64,000 bases of DNA from DASUFE01 sp036274675. Lineage in GTDB: Bacteria > Pseudomonadota > Gammaproteobacteria > HTCC5015. The stretch spans positions 5,565 through 69,564 of the forward strand of contig DASUFE010000105.1 in NCBI GenBank assembly GCA_036274675.1, read 5' to 3'. Of this stretch, positions 10,401 to 18,847 are shown piece after piece (position 1 is the first letter of the stretch; each line of letters begins with the position of its first letter). Position numbers and translations under genes: made by a program. The notes under the pieces were generated by a model. That model saw nothing but the letters and a program-made list of their open reading frames with translations, searched no databases and had not been told where the DNA came from.

Positions 10401-11523
10401 GCCTGAAGCGCTTTTCCTTGCGCAGGTCTTCGATCACAAAGGGAGCGTTACTGCCGACCGCGTAACCCAGCTCGTTATCCTTGTTGGCCGGCAGGCTGAA
10501 ATTTCCGATCAGGCCGGACTCGACGCCGGTCGCCGCGCACAGTTCGCCCGCTTCCGTCGTCCGGTTGATGACGAAGATCTCGCACATCCAGGCGTCAAGC
10601 GTCTGGGTCAGCAGCAGCGCGGCCTGCCGGAAGAATTCCTCCGGTTTGGGACGGGTGGCGCCGAATTCGGCGATGCGGGCGAGTATGTTCTGCTGCTGCT
10701 GTTTTACGATGTAGCGCTGTTTCAGCTGTTCGCGCTCGCTCACATTGCGCGCATTGCCGTAGATGCGGACGACGCGCCTTTCTTCCTCGTTCCAGACCGG
10801 TTCGCCGGCGCTTTCCAGCCAGATGTTGCGGCCGTCGCTGGTGGCGACACGATACTGCACGGAGGCCGGCGTATTTTGCAGCAGGGTTTCGACGAAACTC
10901 TTGATCGCCGGCAGGTCGTCGGGATAGACGAAGGCGATCCAGCCGCCCTTGTCCGTCACCGCTTCCCGTGAATGGCCGGTGACCAGCTGGAACGAGTCGG
11001 ATACCCATTCGGTGATCATGCGGCCGTCGCCGTCGATGCGCGCTTCGTAGGCATAGGCGGGATTGCGGCAACCGAGCGCGCGCAGTTCGTTGCGCAGCGG
11101 GGACAGGCGCTTGGCGAGCAGGGCATAGCGCAGGATCATCTGCACCAGGTGCGCCATGCCGGGCGATTCGGTGTGCTCCATCGGGAATGTGTGCAGGGCG
11201 CCCATGGCGCGCGCCTGTTTCAGGATCGGCTGCTCGACTTCGCGGGCGAAGGAGATGAGCGGCAAATCCGGATTGGCGGCGGTGAGTTCGGCCAGGCGCG
11301 CCAGCGTCTGCTTGGTAAGCAGCAGATGGTCGCAGATGATCAGGTTGTAATCGGCGTTCTGCAGTTCCTGCAGGAAGTCATTGGCGTTGCGCGGGTTCTT
11401 GAGTTCGATCCTGACTTCAGTGTTTTCCTTGAGGCGGGCGAGCAGGTCCATGTTGTCGGCCTGGCCTTTGACGGCAAGCAGCAGCCTCAGGAAGGGACGG
11501 CTCAGCTCAGGTTTCGGTTTCAT
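7468..11523 (-). CDS. Multi-sensor diguanylate cyclase / phosphodiesterase (PAS-GAF-GAF-GAF-PAS-GGDEF-EAL)
   Basis: 1351 residues. Order of domains by reading: a receiver-like N-terminal fold without a clear phospho-acceptor (1-140), PAS with PAC (150-275), three GAF-like domains (roughly 290-440, 480-650, 655-815), a second PAS (845-945), GGDEF (955-1085) and EAL (1100-1345). The cyclase signature is intact (RFGGDEFAIL near 995), as are EAL residues: EALVRW near 1126, NINLSA, LELTEGVIME, DDFGVGYSSL and the AEGVET motif. Both synthesis and breakdown of c-di-GMP are therefore possible, tuned by several soluble ligand or redox inputs. No membrane segment is visible, so it should be cytosolic. 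The gene is monocistronic, with a 39-base gap to the antiporter upstream on the same strand. Confidence 0.9.
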   Translation of the reverse strand: MKPKPELSRPFLRLLLAVKGQADNMDLLARLKENTEVRIELKNPRNANDFLQELQNADYNLIICDHLLLTKQTLARLAELTAANPDLPLISFAREVEQPILKQARAMGALHTFPMEHTESPGMAHLVQMILRYALLAKRLSPLRNELRALGCRNPAYAYEARIDGDGRMITEWVSDSFQLVTGHSREAVTDKGGWIAFVYPDDLPAIKSFVETLLQNTPASVQYRVATSDGRNIWLESAGEPVWNEEERRVVRIYGNARNVSEREQLKQRYIVKQQQQNILARIAEFGATRPKPEEFFRQAALLLTQTLDAWMCEIFVINRTTEAGELCAATGVESGLIGNFSLPANKDNELGYAVGSNAPFVIEDLRKEKRFRPSGHLRKQKAESGICVPIRNNKEVLGMLALYHNEPGQFSDDDVPFVHAYASLLASFLAQSSRESQLKSTREALVERTHTQDMPVSQPSEEDDISVIVKTAKELRNRDVILSATSKITRNLMDAHRWEDAMQVVIKELGHASNASRAYLFSNHADLAGDELSTLSFEWVNKGIDSRLEQAEYKNMALSKMGLERIKDILSQGGIVIAKTDELPPGEQQFFKKNNVKSTAMVPIFVDGKWWGFLGFDACNQYHEWSSAEVDALRIAANIIATALERKQNETAMQAVLEGTVGKTGQEYFRTLLKHLSAIFDADYCLIAEAVDNSSFKVEYALHKQQYLEPFEYRQENSSFDAKNGDQIIHYTHSVYRNFPENKWLKKHKIEGYIAIPVLGSDRRILGHIAVMSTKRLDAHLREMQILKIFAGRVGVELERQRMEAENRQLARISLLNPNMVVTTDLEGRIIFSNPACAQMMKRLDFTSVNALLPKNHEELIRKTVANGGQTLSIESSVGDSTFQWNYHLQQDLQQVHIYAIDMTHYRKAEDQLRKDAFHDALTGLPNRNYFNTLLRHAIEHTERRKDYTFAVLFLDLDRFKYINDSLGHSYGDMFLEQVAQLLKNCLRPGDHIARFGGDEFAILLESVPNEEETVNIANRIQQTLSKPILLDQHETFTSASIGIALSNRGYSNPQDIIRDADIAMYSAKQAGKARHAIFDSRMHEEMVHVLKLETDLRHAVANNELKVYYQPIYNIAEKRISGFEALVRWIHPLRGFLEPHDFIPLAEEMSIIRDIDYLVLNSAAKKLKLWQKKHPQAADIKMNINLSAIHFNNTAILAEIGNVIKDNKLTNDCIRLELTEGVIMENSTRSAEIFNVLSKLGIHISIDDFGVGYSSLSRLTKLPVDMLKIDRGFVQSMTVDSNSLNVTRAVIDLAHDLDMQVIAEGVETRGQFQILSRMGCQYIQGYYISKPLGEKEAEEFLINPPNFQ

Positions 11524-11562
11524 AAGCCCGCCACAGGGAGATGCATACAGGGATGTCCAAGC

Positions 11563-12732
11563 TTAATCCTTGCGCAAATGGTCGTCCACCGCTATCGGAG
11601 TTGGGTAACGCATCACAATATAATAAGAAGACACGATAAAGGTCAGCAGCGTCGTGATCTGGATCAGATAGGATGCACGTTCCGAGATCAGGGCCGCCTG
11701 TAATGCGATGATCGCTATCAAAAGCGAGAACTCGCTGACCTGGCCCAGGCGGTAGCCGCACTGGGTTGAGAAGCCGCTTTTCTCCCCCTCCTTGCGTAAT
11801 AACAGGCGGAACACCTGCGGTTTTATCACCAGCATGAACAGCGCCAGCGCGCCGGCCGGCACGATCAATTCCGCCAGCATGCCGATATTGAATCCTGCTC
11901 CCAGGGTGAAGAAGAACATCACCAGGAAGAAGTCGCGCAAGGGTTTTAAGTGCTCCGTGATAAAGCGCGCGATCGGGCTGATGGCGAGACTGACGCCCCC
12001 GATAAAGGCGCCGATTTCGTAACCCAGGCCCAGGAAATTCGCCAGCTGCGAAATACCGAGGCACCAGCCGATGGTCAGCAGAAAGATGTATTCGTGAATG
12101 CGGTCGAAGCGCGTGATCAGGCGGTGCAACAGATAGCGCGAAACCAGAAAGGCCAGCGTGGTGACGAAAGCCAGCGCGAGCACGAGCCTGGCGATTCCCG
12201 GCAACACCGCTTCGTGGGCGGCGAAGCCCTGAATGCCGGCGAGCGCGAGCACGGCGACGATATCCTGCAGCAGCAGGATACTGACCAAGAGCTCGCCCAT
12301 ATGCTGATGGTGCAAGGCCGTGGTCGGCAGGAGTTTCAGGCCGATGATGGTGCTGGAGAACATCATGCAGATTCCGATGACCGCCGAATCCGCCGCACTC
12401 AATCCGAACAAGAGGCTGAGCCCGAAGCCCGCCCCGAAAAACAGCGCGGAACTCACCAGTGTGACGATGGTGGTCTTGCGGAACAGGCGGGCGAGGTCCT
12501 GCGGCTCCAGATTCATGCCCAGCAGGAACAGCAGAAAAATGATGCCGACTTCGGCGATCTGCCCGATCAGTTTCAGGTCCGTGACCAGGTGAAATCCCCA
12601 GGGCCCGGCCATTATCCCGACCAGGATGTACGCCACCAGCATCGACTGGCGGATGAACAGCGCGAGCGTGGCCAGCAGCGTCGCTCCCGAGAAAATCAGG
12701 AAGATCGAGAAAATAATACTGTGGTCTGTCAT
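11563..12732 (-). CDS. CPA2-family cation:proton antiporter (membrane domain only)
   Basis: 389 residues with about 11-12 hydrophobic segments over nearly the whole length, matching the Na+/H+ exchanger domain of KefB/KefC-like proteins. The C-terminal TrkA-N (RCK) domain of Kef proteins is absent, so this belongs to the short CPA2 transporters; gating by NAD or glutathione is not expected. A likely role is K+ or Na+ efflux in exchange for protons at the inner membrane. The sensor gene follows on the same strand after 39 bases, so the two may be co-transcribed. Divergent from pepN with a ~100-base shared promoter region. Confidence 0.88.
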   Translation of the reverse strand: MTDHSIIFSIFLIFSGATLLATLALFIRQSMLVAYILVGIMAGPWGFHLVTDLKLIGQIAEVGIIFLLFLLGMNLEPQDLARLFRKTTIVTLVSSALFFGAGFGLSLLFGLSAADSAVIGICMMFSSTIIGLKLLPTTALHHQHMGELLVSILLLQDIVAVLALAGIQGFAAHEAVLPGIARLVLALAFVTTLAFLVSRYLLHRLITRFDRIHEYIFLLTIGWCLGISQLANFLGLGYEIGAFIGGVSLAISPIARFITEHLKPLRDFFLVMFFFTLGAGFNIGMLAELIVPAGALALFMLVIKPQVFRLLLRKEGEKSGFSTQCGYRLGQVSEFSLLIAIIALQAALISERASYLIQITTLLTFIVSSYYIVMRYPTPIAVDDHLRKD

Positions 12733-12834
12733 AGAATACCCTGGTCAGGCTATGATCCCTGACCTGCAACCCGTTTTTATACTGGCCATTATACGGGAGA
12801 GTCCCGTAGCCGAATGCCATGGGACGGACCCGAT

Positions 12835-15495
12835 ATGAAAAAAAATGAGAACCCGAAAGCCGTTTTTTTAAAAGATTATAAACCCCCGGCTTTTTGGGTG
12901 GAAACGGTCGATCTCGAATTCGATCTAGAGCCGGAGCGCACTCGCGTGCGCTCAGTCATGAAGATACGCCGCGGGCCAGACACCCCTCCCGCAACCGCTC
13001 TGGAACTGGACGGCGCCGAACTGGAATTGCTCTCGGTGATGCTGGACGGCAGGAAATTGTCTCCGCAGGATTACAGTCTGTCGGAAACCGGGCTGACCAT
13101 CGCCAAACCCCCGGCCGCCTTCACCCTGGAGATTGAAACCCGCATTAATCCGGCGGCGAACACCTCGCTCGACGGGCTGTACATGTCCGGCGGCAATTTC
13201 TGCACCCAGTGCGAGGCGGAAGGTTTTCGTAAGATTACCTTTTATATCGACCGGCCCGACGTAATGGCCCGCTTCAGCGCCGTGCTCAGGGCCGACCGGG
13301 AAGCCTTTCCGGTGCTGCTGTCCAACGGCAACTGCGTCGCCCGCGGCGAATTGCCGGACGGCCGGCACTGGGTGCGCTGGGAAGATCCTTTCCTCAAACC
13401 CTGCTACCTGTTCGCGCTGGTGGCGGGCAAGCTGGTCGCGATCGAGGACCGCTTTACCACGCGTTCCGGCCGCAAGGTCGATCTTAAAATCTACGTACAG
13501 CCGCACAACCGCGACCGCTGCGAGCATGCGATGGTCTCGCTCAAGAAGTCCATGCGCTGGGACGAGGAGACCTTCGGCCTCGAATACGACCTCGATATCT
13601 TTATGATCGTCGCGGTCGACGATTTCAACATGGGGGCGATGGAAAACAAGGGCCTCAATATTTTCAATTCCAAGTACGTGCTGGCGCGCCCCGACACCGC
13701 GACCGATACCGATTATCAGAATATCGAAGGCGTGATCGGCCACGAGTATTTCCACAACTGGACCGGCAACCGCGTCACCTGCCGCGACTGGTTCCAGCTG
13801 AGTCTCAAGGAAGGCCTCACGGTGTTCCGTGACCAGGAGTTCAGCGCCGACATGAGCGCGCGCGCCTTGAAACGCATCGAGGACGTGCGGATGCTGCGCA
13901 CCATGCAGTTCGCGGAGGACTCGGGTCCGACCGCGCATCCGGTGCGTCCCGAATCGTACATCGAGATCAACAATTTCTACACCGTGACCATTTACGAGAA
14001 GGGCGCCGAAGTCATCCGCATGCAGCATACCCTGCTCGGCAAGGAAGGCTTCCGCAAGGGCATGGATCTCTATTTCAAGCGTCACGACGGTCACGCGGTC
14101 ACGATCGAGGATTTCGTGCGCGCGATGGAGGACGCCAACAAGGCGGACTTCAAGCAGTTCCGGCTCTGGTACAGCCAGGCGGGAACCCCCGAACTGAATG
14201 TCACGGACCGCTACGATGCGAAGCAGAAGACCTATCAGCTGACGATCCGCCAGAGTTGCCCGCCGACGCCGGGTCAGCCGCAGAAGCAGCCGATGCATAT
14301 ACCGGTGGCCGCGGGCCTGCTGGATGAACAGGGCAAGGCCTTATCCTTGCATACACAAGACGGCCGGATGGATACGCCGGATACCGTGGTATTGAATGTG
14401 ACCCTGCCGGAGCAGACCTTTACTTTTACGGATGTGCCTTCGAAACCCGTGCCGTCGCTGCTGCGCGGTTTTTCCGCCCCCGTGAAACTGCGCCACGATT
14501 ACAGCGATCACGATCTGTGTCTCCTGATGGCGCACGACAGCGACAGCTTCAACCGCTGGGACGCCGGGCAGCAATACGCGCTGCGCGTGCTGCTGCGCCT
14601 GCTGGCGGCGCGACAATCGGGTCAGCCTGTCAAGGTCGACGATCAGTTTATCGCCGCCTTCGAGACCACTCTGCGCGCCGAGGACGCGGACCCGGGGCTG
14701 GTCGCCGAAATACTCACCCTGCCCGCCGAGCGCTATATCGCCGATCAGGTCGAATCGGTCGACCCGCAGAATATCCATCAGACGCGCGAGACGCTGCGCG
14801 GCAGACTTGCCGCGACGCTCGGCCCGCTGCTGCGCCAGCGTTATGACGAACTGCGCGACGATGGGCCTTTCAGCGCCGAACCCGAGGCGATGGCGCGCCG
14901 CCGCCTGCGCAACGTGTGCCTCGATTATCTGATGCAGGCCGGCAAGACGGACGCGATCGAACTGTGTCTGATCCAGTACCGCGCGGCGCGCAACATGACG
15001 GACAAGCTGGCCGCGTTCGCGGCGCTGTGCGACGTGCCGGGCGAGCTGCGCAACGATGTAATCCAGGATTTCCACGACCAATACCGGAACGACACGCTGG
15101 TGCTGGACAAGTGGTTCGGCATCCAGGCGCTGTCGCGGCTCCCGGACACGCTCGAGCGCGTCAAGGCTCTGCAGCAGCATCCGGCGTTCTCGCTGAAGAA
15201 CCCGAACAAGGTGCGGGCCCTAATCGCAACCTTCTGCCTCGCGAATCCCGCGCGCTTCCACGATCCTTCCGGTAAAGGCTACGAACTCCTGTTTGACACC
15301 ATTGTCGCGCTCGATCGCATCAATCCCCAGGTCGCCGCGCGCATGGTGCCGGCGCTGACCCGCTGGCGCAAGTTCGTCAGCCCGCAGCGTGAGCTGATGC
15401 GGCAGCGCCTGCAGGCTATACTCGAAACGCCGGATATTTCACGCGATGTCTACGAGCTGGTGTCGAAGAGCCTGTCCGAGGAAAGCAAGACCTGA
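12835..15495 (+). CDS. pepN: Aminopeptidase N
   Basis: 886 residues from ATG 12835; another in-frame ATG at 12814 would add seven residues (MPWDGPD) and neither has a strong ribosome site, so the start is uncertain. M1-family zinc metallopeptidase: substrate-binding GAMEN at 267-271, zinc motif HEYFH at 303-307 and the third ligand E326. The C-terminal DUF3458-type helical domain is complete, and length matches E. coli PepN. It removes N-terminal residues from cytosolic peptides in the last step of protein turnover. Followed after 48 bases by a DUF4399 gene with its own GGAG. Confidence 0.96.
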   Translation: MKKNENPKAVFLKDYKPPAFWVETVDLEFDLEPERTRVRSVMKIRRGPDTPPATALELDGAELELLSVMLDGRKLSPQDYSLSETGLTIAKPPAAFTLEIETRINPAANTSLDGLYMSGGNFCTQCEAEGFRKITFYIDRPDVMARFSAVLRADREAFPVLLSNGNCVARGELPDGRHWVRWEDPFLKPCYLFALVAGKLVAIEDRFTTRSGRKVDLKIYVQPHNRDRCEHAMVSLKKSMRWDEETFGLEYDLDIFMIVAVDDFNMGAMENKGLNIFNSKYVLARPDTATDTDYQNIEGVIGHEYFHNWTGNRVTCRDWFQLSLKEGLTVFRDQEFSADMSARALKRIEDVRMLRTMQFAEDSGPTAHPVRPESYIEINNFYTVTIYEKGAEVIRMQHTLLGKEGFRKGMDLYFKRHDGHAVTIEDFVRAMEDANKADFKQFRLWYSQAGTPELNVTDRYDAKQKTYQLTIRQSCPPTPGQPQKQPMHIPVAAGLLDEQGKALSLHTQDGRMDTPDTVVLNVTLPEQTFTFTDVPSKPVPSLLRGFSAPVKLRHDYSDHDLCLLMAHDSDSFNRWDAGQQYALRVLLRLLAARQSGQPVKVDDQFIAAFETTLRAEDADPGLVAEILTLPAERYIADQVESVDPQNIHQTRETLRGRLAATLGPLLRQRYDELRDDGPFSAEPEAMARRRLRNVCLDYLMQAGKTDAIELCLIQYRAARNMTDKLAAFAALCDVPGELRNDVIQDFHDQYRNDTLVLDKWFGIQALSRLPDTLERVKALQQHPAFSLKNPNKVRALIATFCLANPARFHDPSGKGYELLFDTIVALDRINPQVAARMVPALTRWRKFVSPQRELMRQRLQAILETPDISRDVYELVSKSLSEESKT

Positions 15496-15543
15496 TTTGC
15501 CTCGGGACGGTTTGTCCTTTTAAACCTTAAGAAGGAGCTTGTC

Positions 15544-15990
15544 ATGAAAACCATGTTGAAGTGGGTTCTTATATTTGCGGCCGTGTGCGCGCTGACGACT
15601 GCCAGGGCCGCCGATGCGCCCACGGCGCCAACGGCGGCGCCCGCAACGCCCGCGGCCACAGCCTATATCATCAGCCCGGCGGACGGCGCCGAAGTGACGA
15701 GCCCCTTTGTCGTGCAATTCGGGCTCAAGGGCATGGGCATCGCGCCCGCCGGCGTCGAATTCGCCAACACCGGCCACCATCATCTGCTGATCGATGTCGC
15801 GGAACTGCCGCCCAAGGGCAAGCCGATTCCGGCCGACGAGACCCACCGTCATTTCGGCAAGGGACAGACGGAAACGGAACTCAGCCTGCCGCCGGGCAGG
15901 CACACATTGCAATTGTTGCTCGGCGACCACCTGCATATTCCGCAAGATCCGCCGGTGACCTCCGCGAAAATCACCATTACGGTCAAATAG
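15544..15990 (+). CDS. DUF4399 periplasmic protein
   Basis: 148 residues. An N-terminal signal peptide (about 1-22, cleavage near ARA-AD) is followed by an Ala/Pro/Thr-rich linker and a ~110-residue domain matching DUF4399. Conserved-looking elements are YIISPADGAEV, NTGHHHLLIDV and the histidine-rich DETHRHFGKG and GDHLHIP stretches. The clustered histidines suggest metal binding, but function is unknown. AAGAAGGAG at 15529-15537 gives a good ribosome site. It may be read through from pepN, 48 bases upstream. Confidence 0.85.
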   Translation: MKTMLKWVLIFAAVCALTTARAADAPTAPTAAPATPAATAYIISPADGAEVTSPFVVQFGLKGMGIAPAGVEFANTGHHHLLIDVAELPPKGKPIPADETHRHFGKGQTETELSLPPGRHTLQLLLGDHLHIPQDPPVTSAKITITVK

Positions 15991-16065
15991 GCGGTCCAGC
16001 AGGGCCCGGTTGATCCGCCGGAGCTATATCTGCGATACTCGGTTTTTTGCGGATATACGGCGTAT

Positions 16066-17268
16066 ATGTTACCGAAGAAAGCTCCATCGCCTTGCCGGCA
16101 GATACAGCGCGTATTGCCTTCAGCCACGCGGCTGGTCGATTTATACGGCGATTACGGCAGTGATGAATTCGTGCTGCGCCGCGGCGGCCGCCTGAAGAAG
16201 GTACAGGTCGCCTACGAGTGCTGGGGCAAGCTGAGTCTCAACCAGGACAACGCCGTGCTGGTCTTCACGGGCCTTTCGCCTTCGGCGCACGCCTGCTCCT
16301 CGGCCGAGGATCCGACCCCGGGCTGGTGGGAGTATATGATCGGCCCGGGCAAGCCCATCGACACCGACCGCTTTTTCGTCATCTGCGTCAATTCGCTGGG
16401 CGGTTGCTTCGGCAGCACGGGCCCGTCCTCGATCAATCCCGCGACCGGCGAGTGCTACGGCCTGGATTTTCCCGAAGTGACGATCGAAGACATCGCCAAG
16501 GCCGGGCATCACGCGCTGCACGAGCTCGGCGTCGACCACCTGCACGCGGTGGTCGGTTCCTCGATGGGCGGCATGACCTCGCTCGCCTATGCGCTGCAGT
16601 ATCCGGACGAGGTGGATTACCTGGTGTCGATATCGGCGGCGGCGCGCGCGCGGCCCTTTACCATCATGATCCGCTCGCTGCAGCGCGAGATCGTGCGCAA
16701 CGATCCGATGTGGAAGAACGGCCGCTATTCGCCCGACGCGGAACCCGTACAGGGAATGCTGACTGCGCGCAAGCTGGGATTGCTGTCCTATCGCGCTTCC
16801 GAGGAATGGCTGCAGCGTTTCAACCGCATGAAAGTGCCGCACGAGCGTCACAGCCATGACAAGTTCGGCATCGAATTCGAGATCGAGTCCTATCTCGACC
16901 ACAACGCCCGCAAGTTCGCGGAGGTGTACGACGCCAACAGCTACCTCTACCTGTCGCGGGCGATGGACCTGTTCGACGTCGCCGAGCACGGCGGGACGCT
17001 CAATGCGGGGCTGGCCAAGATTCAGGCCAAGCGCAGCCTGATCATCGGCGTGCAGACCGATATCCTGTTCCCGGTGGAGCAGCAGCTGGAGCTGGCGGAA
17101 GGCCTGCGCAAGGCCGGGCTCGCGGTCGACTTCCATAACCTGCCCTCGATCAACGGGCACGACTCCTTCCTCATCGACAAGGCGCATTTCGCGCCGGTGC
17201 TGAGCGAGTTTTTCGCCGCCACCAGCATCGCCCTGCAATCCAAGCCGCGCGATCCTTACGCGAATTAA
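16066..17268 (+). CDS. metX: Homoserine O-acyltransferase (MetX family)
   Basis: 400 residues of alpha/beta-hydrolase fold. The nucleophile elbow is GSSMGGM with S166; the catalytic Asp lies in TDILFPVEQQ and the His in NGHDSF near 364. MetX enzymes acylate homoserine at the first committed step of methionine synthesis. Acetyl versus succinyl specificity is not predictable by eye; in many proteobacteria lacking MetA the family member is a succinyltransferase. The common partner gene metW does not follow: the next gene is thpR. Downstream (17313-17333) is a 9-base perfect hairpin with a short T run. Confidence 0.9.
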   Translation: MLPKKAPSPCRQIQRVLPSATRLVDLYGDYGSDEFVLRRGGRLKKVQVAYECWGKLSLNQDNAVLVFTGLSPSAHACSSAEDPTPGWWEYMIGPGKPIDTDRFFVICVNSLGGCFGSTGPSSINPATGECYGLDFPEVTIEDIAKAGHHALHELGVDHLHAVVGSSMGGMTSLAYALQYPDEVDYLVSISAAARARPFTIMIRSLQREIVRNDPMWKNGRYSPDAEPVQGMLTARKLGLLSYRASEEWLQRFNRMKVPHERHSHDKFGIEFEIESYLDHNARKFAEVYDANSYLYLSRAMDLFDVAEHGGTLNAGLAKIQAKRSLIIGVQTDILFPVEQQLELAEGLRKAGLAVDFHNLPSINGHDSFLIDKAHFAPVLSEFFAATSIALQSKPRDPYAN

Positions 17269-17312
17269 GAACGCCAGGTTGCCACGGCTTTTCATATTTC
17301 TGATCTCGCCAC

Positions 17313-17360
17313 AAATCCGCTGGGAGCGGATTTGAACCCCTGAAGAGCGGGCCCCGTAAG
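17313..17360. repeat. Hairpin pair downstream of metX
   Basis: Stem 17313-17321 / 17325-17333 is a perfect 9-base inverted repeat with a GGG loop. A second small hairpin GCCCC-gtaa-GGGGC follows near 17350. It could end metX transcripts, but only TTT follows the first stem. Confidence 0.45.
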
Positions 17361-17386
17361 GGGCGAGGGCAGGATTGCCCGAGTAA

Positions 17387-17500
17387 CGCGCAAAGCCGCC
17401 AAGACTAAAATGTAAAATATCAAAGATAAGTAATTTTGAATCCATTTCATTCTTAAGATTAAGACTTTCTTTGCGGCTTGGCGGCTTGGCGAGAGAAAAT
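17387..17500. repeat. Palindromic intergenic repeat, copy 3
   Basis: CGCGCAAAGCCGCCAAG at the left is mirrored by CTTTGCGGCTTGGCGGCTTG at the right, ending GAGAGAAAAT, over an AT-rich core. Lies 3' of metX and immediately 5' of thpR, so it overlaps the thpR promoter or leader region. Confidence 0.65.
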
Positions 17501-17516
17501 TAAAGCGGTTCTTGAA

Positions 17517-18044
17517 ATGGAAACTCTGAATTCTAAACGGATATTTTTTGCGTTGTGGCCGGATGACGCAGTGCGCGGGCGGTTGGAGGAATTACTGTCG
17601 AAATTGCCGGAGGATGCCGGGCGCAAGCAAGTTCCCGGCGATCTGCACCTGACGCTGGAATTTATCGGCAAGGCTTCGGTACAGCATTATGACTGCCTGC
17701 GCATGGCCGCCACACGCATCGAATTCGCGCCGTTTGCCTTCGAGCTGGTCCGTTTCGGCTATTTCCCGAAGGCCAAGGTCGTTTCCGCGGAACCGGCGGC
17801 CTGCCAACCGCTGACGGAACTGGCGCGCGAGTTGCGCAATACGCTGCGGGGTTGCGGTCACACGCCGGACAAGCGCGAGTACAACCCTCATGTCACGCTG
17901 CTGCGCAAATCTCCACCCCTGCCATGGCTCAAGCCGTTTGATCCGGTACTGTGGAAAGTGGATCGATTCTGCCTCGTCGAGTCGCGCGAATCCGATAACA
18001 GCGGCCGCCGGTATAAAGTATTGGAAGAATTCCGCGCTGTATAA
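17517..18044 (+). CDS. thpR: RNA 2',3'-cyclic phosphodiesterase (2H family)
   Basis: 175 residues. The two HxTx motifs of the 2H phosphoesterase superfamily are HLTL (44-47) and HVTL (125-128), about 80 residues apart as in LigT/ThpR. The family hydrolyses 2',3'-cyclic phosphate RNA ends to 2'-phosphate and was first described as a 2'-5' RNA ligase. The start is placed at ATG 17517 because the upstream in-frame extension to TTG 17478 runs into a dispersed intergenic repeat. The gene is flanked on both sides by repeat copies. Confidence 0.9.
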   Translation: METLNSKRIFFALWPDDAVRGRLEELLSKLPEDAGRKQVPGDLHLTLEFIGKASVQHYDCLRMAATRIEFAPFAFELVRFGYFPKAKVVSAEPAACQPLTELARELRNTLRGCGHTPDKREYNPHVTLLRKSPPLPWLKPFDPVLWKVDRFCLVESRESDNSGRRYKVLEEFRAV

Positions 18045-18046
18045 TT

Positions 18047-18169
18047 TTCTCTCGCCAAGGTGCAAAGTCGCTAAGGATAAAAGGCGGTCACTCTTAGCCC
18101 AGGCTCTGCCTGCTTGCGATTTTTTACCAAGAGTTCTTGGCGGCTTTGCGTCTTGGCGAGATGAAAAAT
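18047..18169. repeat. Palindromic intergenic repeat, copy 4
   Basis: TCTCTCGCCAAGGTGCAAAG at the left and its imperfect inverse CTTTGCGTCTTGGCGAGA at the right. It starts 2 bases after the thpR stop and ends about 45 bases before the DUF4442 gene. Confidence 0.65.
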
Positions 18170-18213
18170 ATAAAGTCTTGGCAACGTGGCGGCTCTTAAG
18201 CGAGAATCGCTGC

Positions 18214-18678
18214 ATGAGATTGCTGTTTAAACCCTGGGCAGTGAAATACCTGTTGCGATTGTGGCCTCCCTACTGGGGTATGGGCATACGGATCGAATAC
18301 GTATCGGAAGATTTCCGGCAGATCGTAGTGGCAATGAAGTTTGCCTGGTGGAATCGCAACTACGTGGGAACGCAGTTCGGCGGCAGCCTCTTCGCCATGA
18401 CCGATCCCTTCTACATGCTCATGCTGCACAAGGCGCTGGAACCCGATTATTTCGTGTGGGACAAGGGCGCCTGCATCGAGTTCGTCAAGCCGGGCACCAG
18501 CAAGGTCCGCGCGCGTTTTGAAATTGATGATGCCATTCTCGAGGATATCCGGCGGCATACCGCGACGGGCGAGAAGTATTTCAAGGACCTGAGCCTGGAT
18601 ATTGTGGACGCCTCGGGCGAGGTCGTGGCCAGGGTCAAGCGTACCCTCTATCTTCGGAAGAAGCCCCACCTCCGCTAA
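18214..18678 (+). CDS. DUF4442 hotdog-fold protein
   Basis: 154 residues from ATG 18214; the longer frame upstream is repeat sequence. Content matches the DUF4442 family, which belongs to the hotdog-fold thioesterase clan: a VAMKFAWWNRNYVGTQFGGSLFA-like core (around residues 40-65) followed by strand-rich sequence ending LYLRKK. Family members resemble acyl-CoA thioesterases, but the physiological substrate is unknown. Hydrophobic residues are moderate and no signal peptide is evident. It converges with the AI-2E permease gene, with a repeat copy between them. Confidence 0.8.
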   Translation: MRLLFKPWAVKYLLRLWPPYWGMGIRIEYVSEDFRQIVVAMKFAWWNRNYVGTQFGGSLFAMTDPFYMLMLHKALEPDYFVWDKGACIEFVKPGTSKVRARFEIDDAILEDIRRHTATGEKYFKDLSLDIVDASGEVVARVKRTLYLRKKPHLR

Positions 18679-18708
18679 GCTTGCTCTCTTTAAGACTTTA
18701 TATTTTTA

Positions 18709-18812
18709 CTCTCGCGGGGACGCAGTGACGCGGAGAAACGCAGAGGAAATCTTTCTCAGTACAATTAAACGATTTCCCAGCGTACCCTGCGTCCCGGCGT
18801 CTCTGCGAGAGA
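18709..18812. repeat. Palindromic intergenic repeat, copy 5
   Basis: CTCTCGCGGGGACGCAGTGA at the left is mirrored by GTCCCGGCGTCTCTGCGAGA at the right. Translation of such copies gives Ser/Arg/Leu/Cys-rich nonsense peptides, which explains short ORFs called here. Located at the convergent DUF4442 / AI-2E junction. Confidence 0.7.
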
Positions 18813-18847
18813 CTGTTGGTTTGTTTTGTTCATGGCCAGGGAAGGGA

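Noticed and set aside
8761..10971. 736-residue + strand ORF
   Set aside because: Antisense to the PAS/GAF/GGDEF/EAL gene; His/Val/Asp-rich low-complexity translation caused by high GC codon bias.
12952..14298. 448-residue - strand ORF
   Set aside because: Antisense to pepN, composition typical of a shadow frame.
16141..17445. 434-residue - strand ORF
   Set aside because: Antisense to metX.
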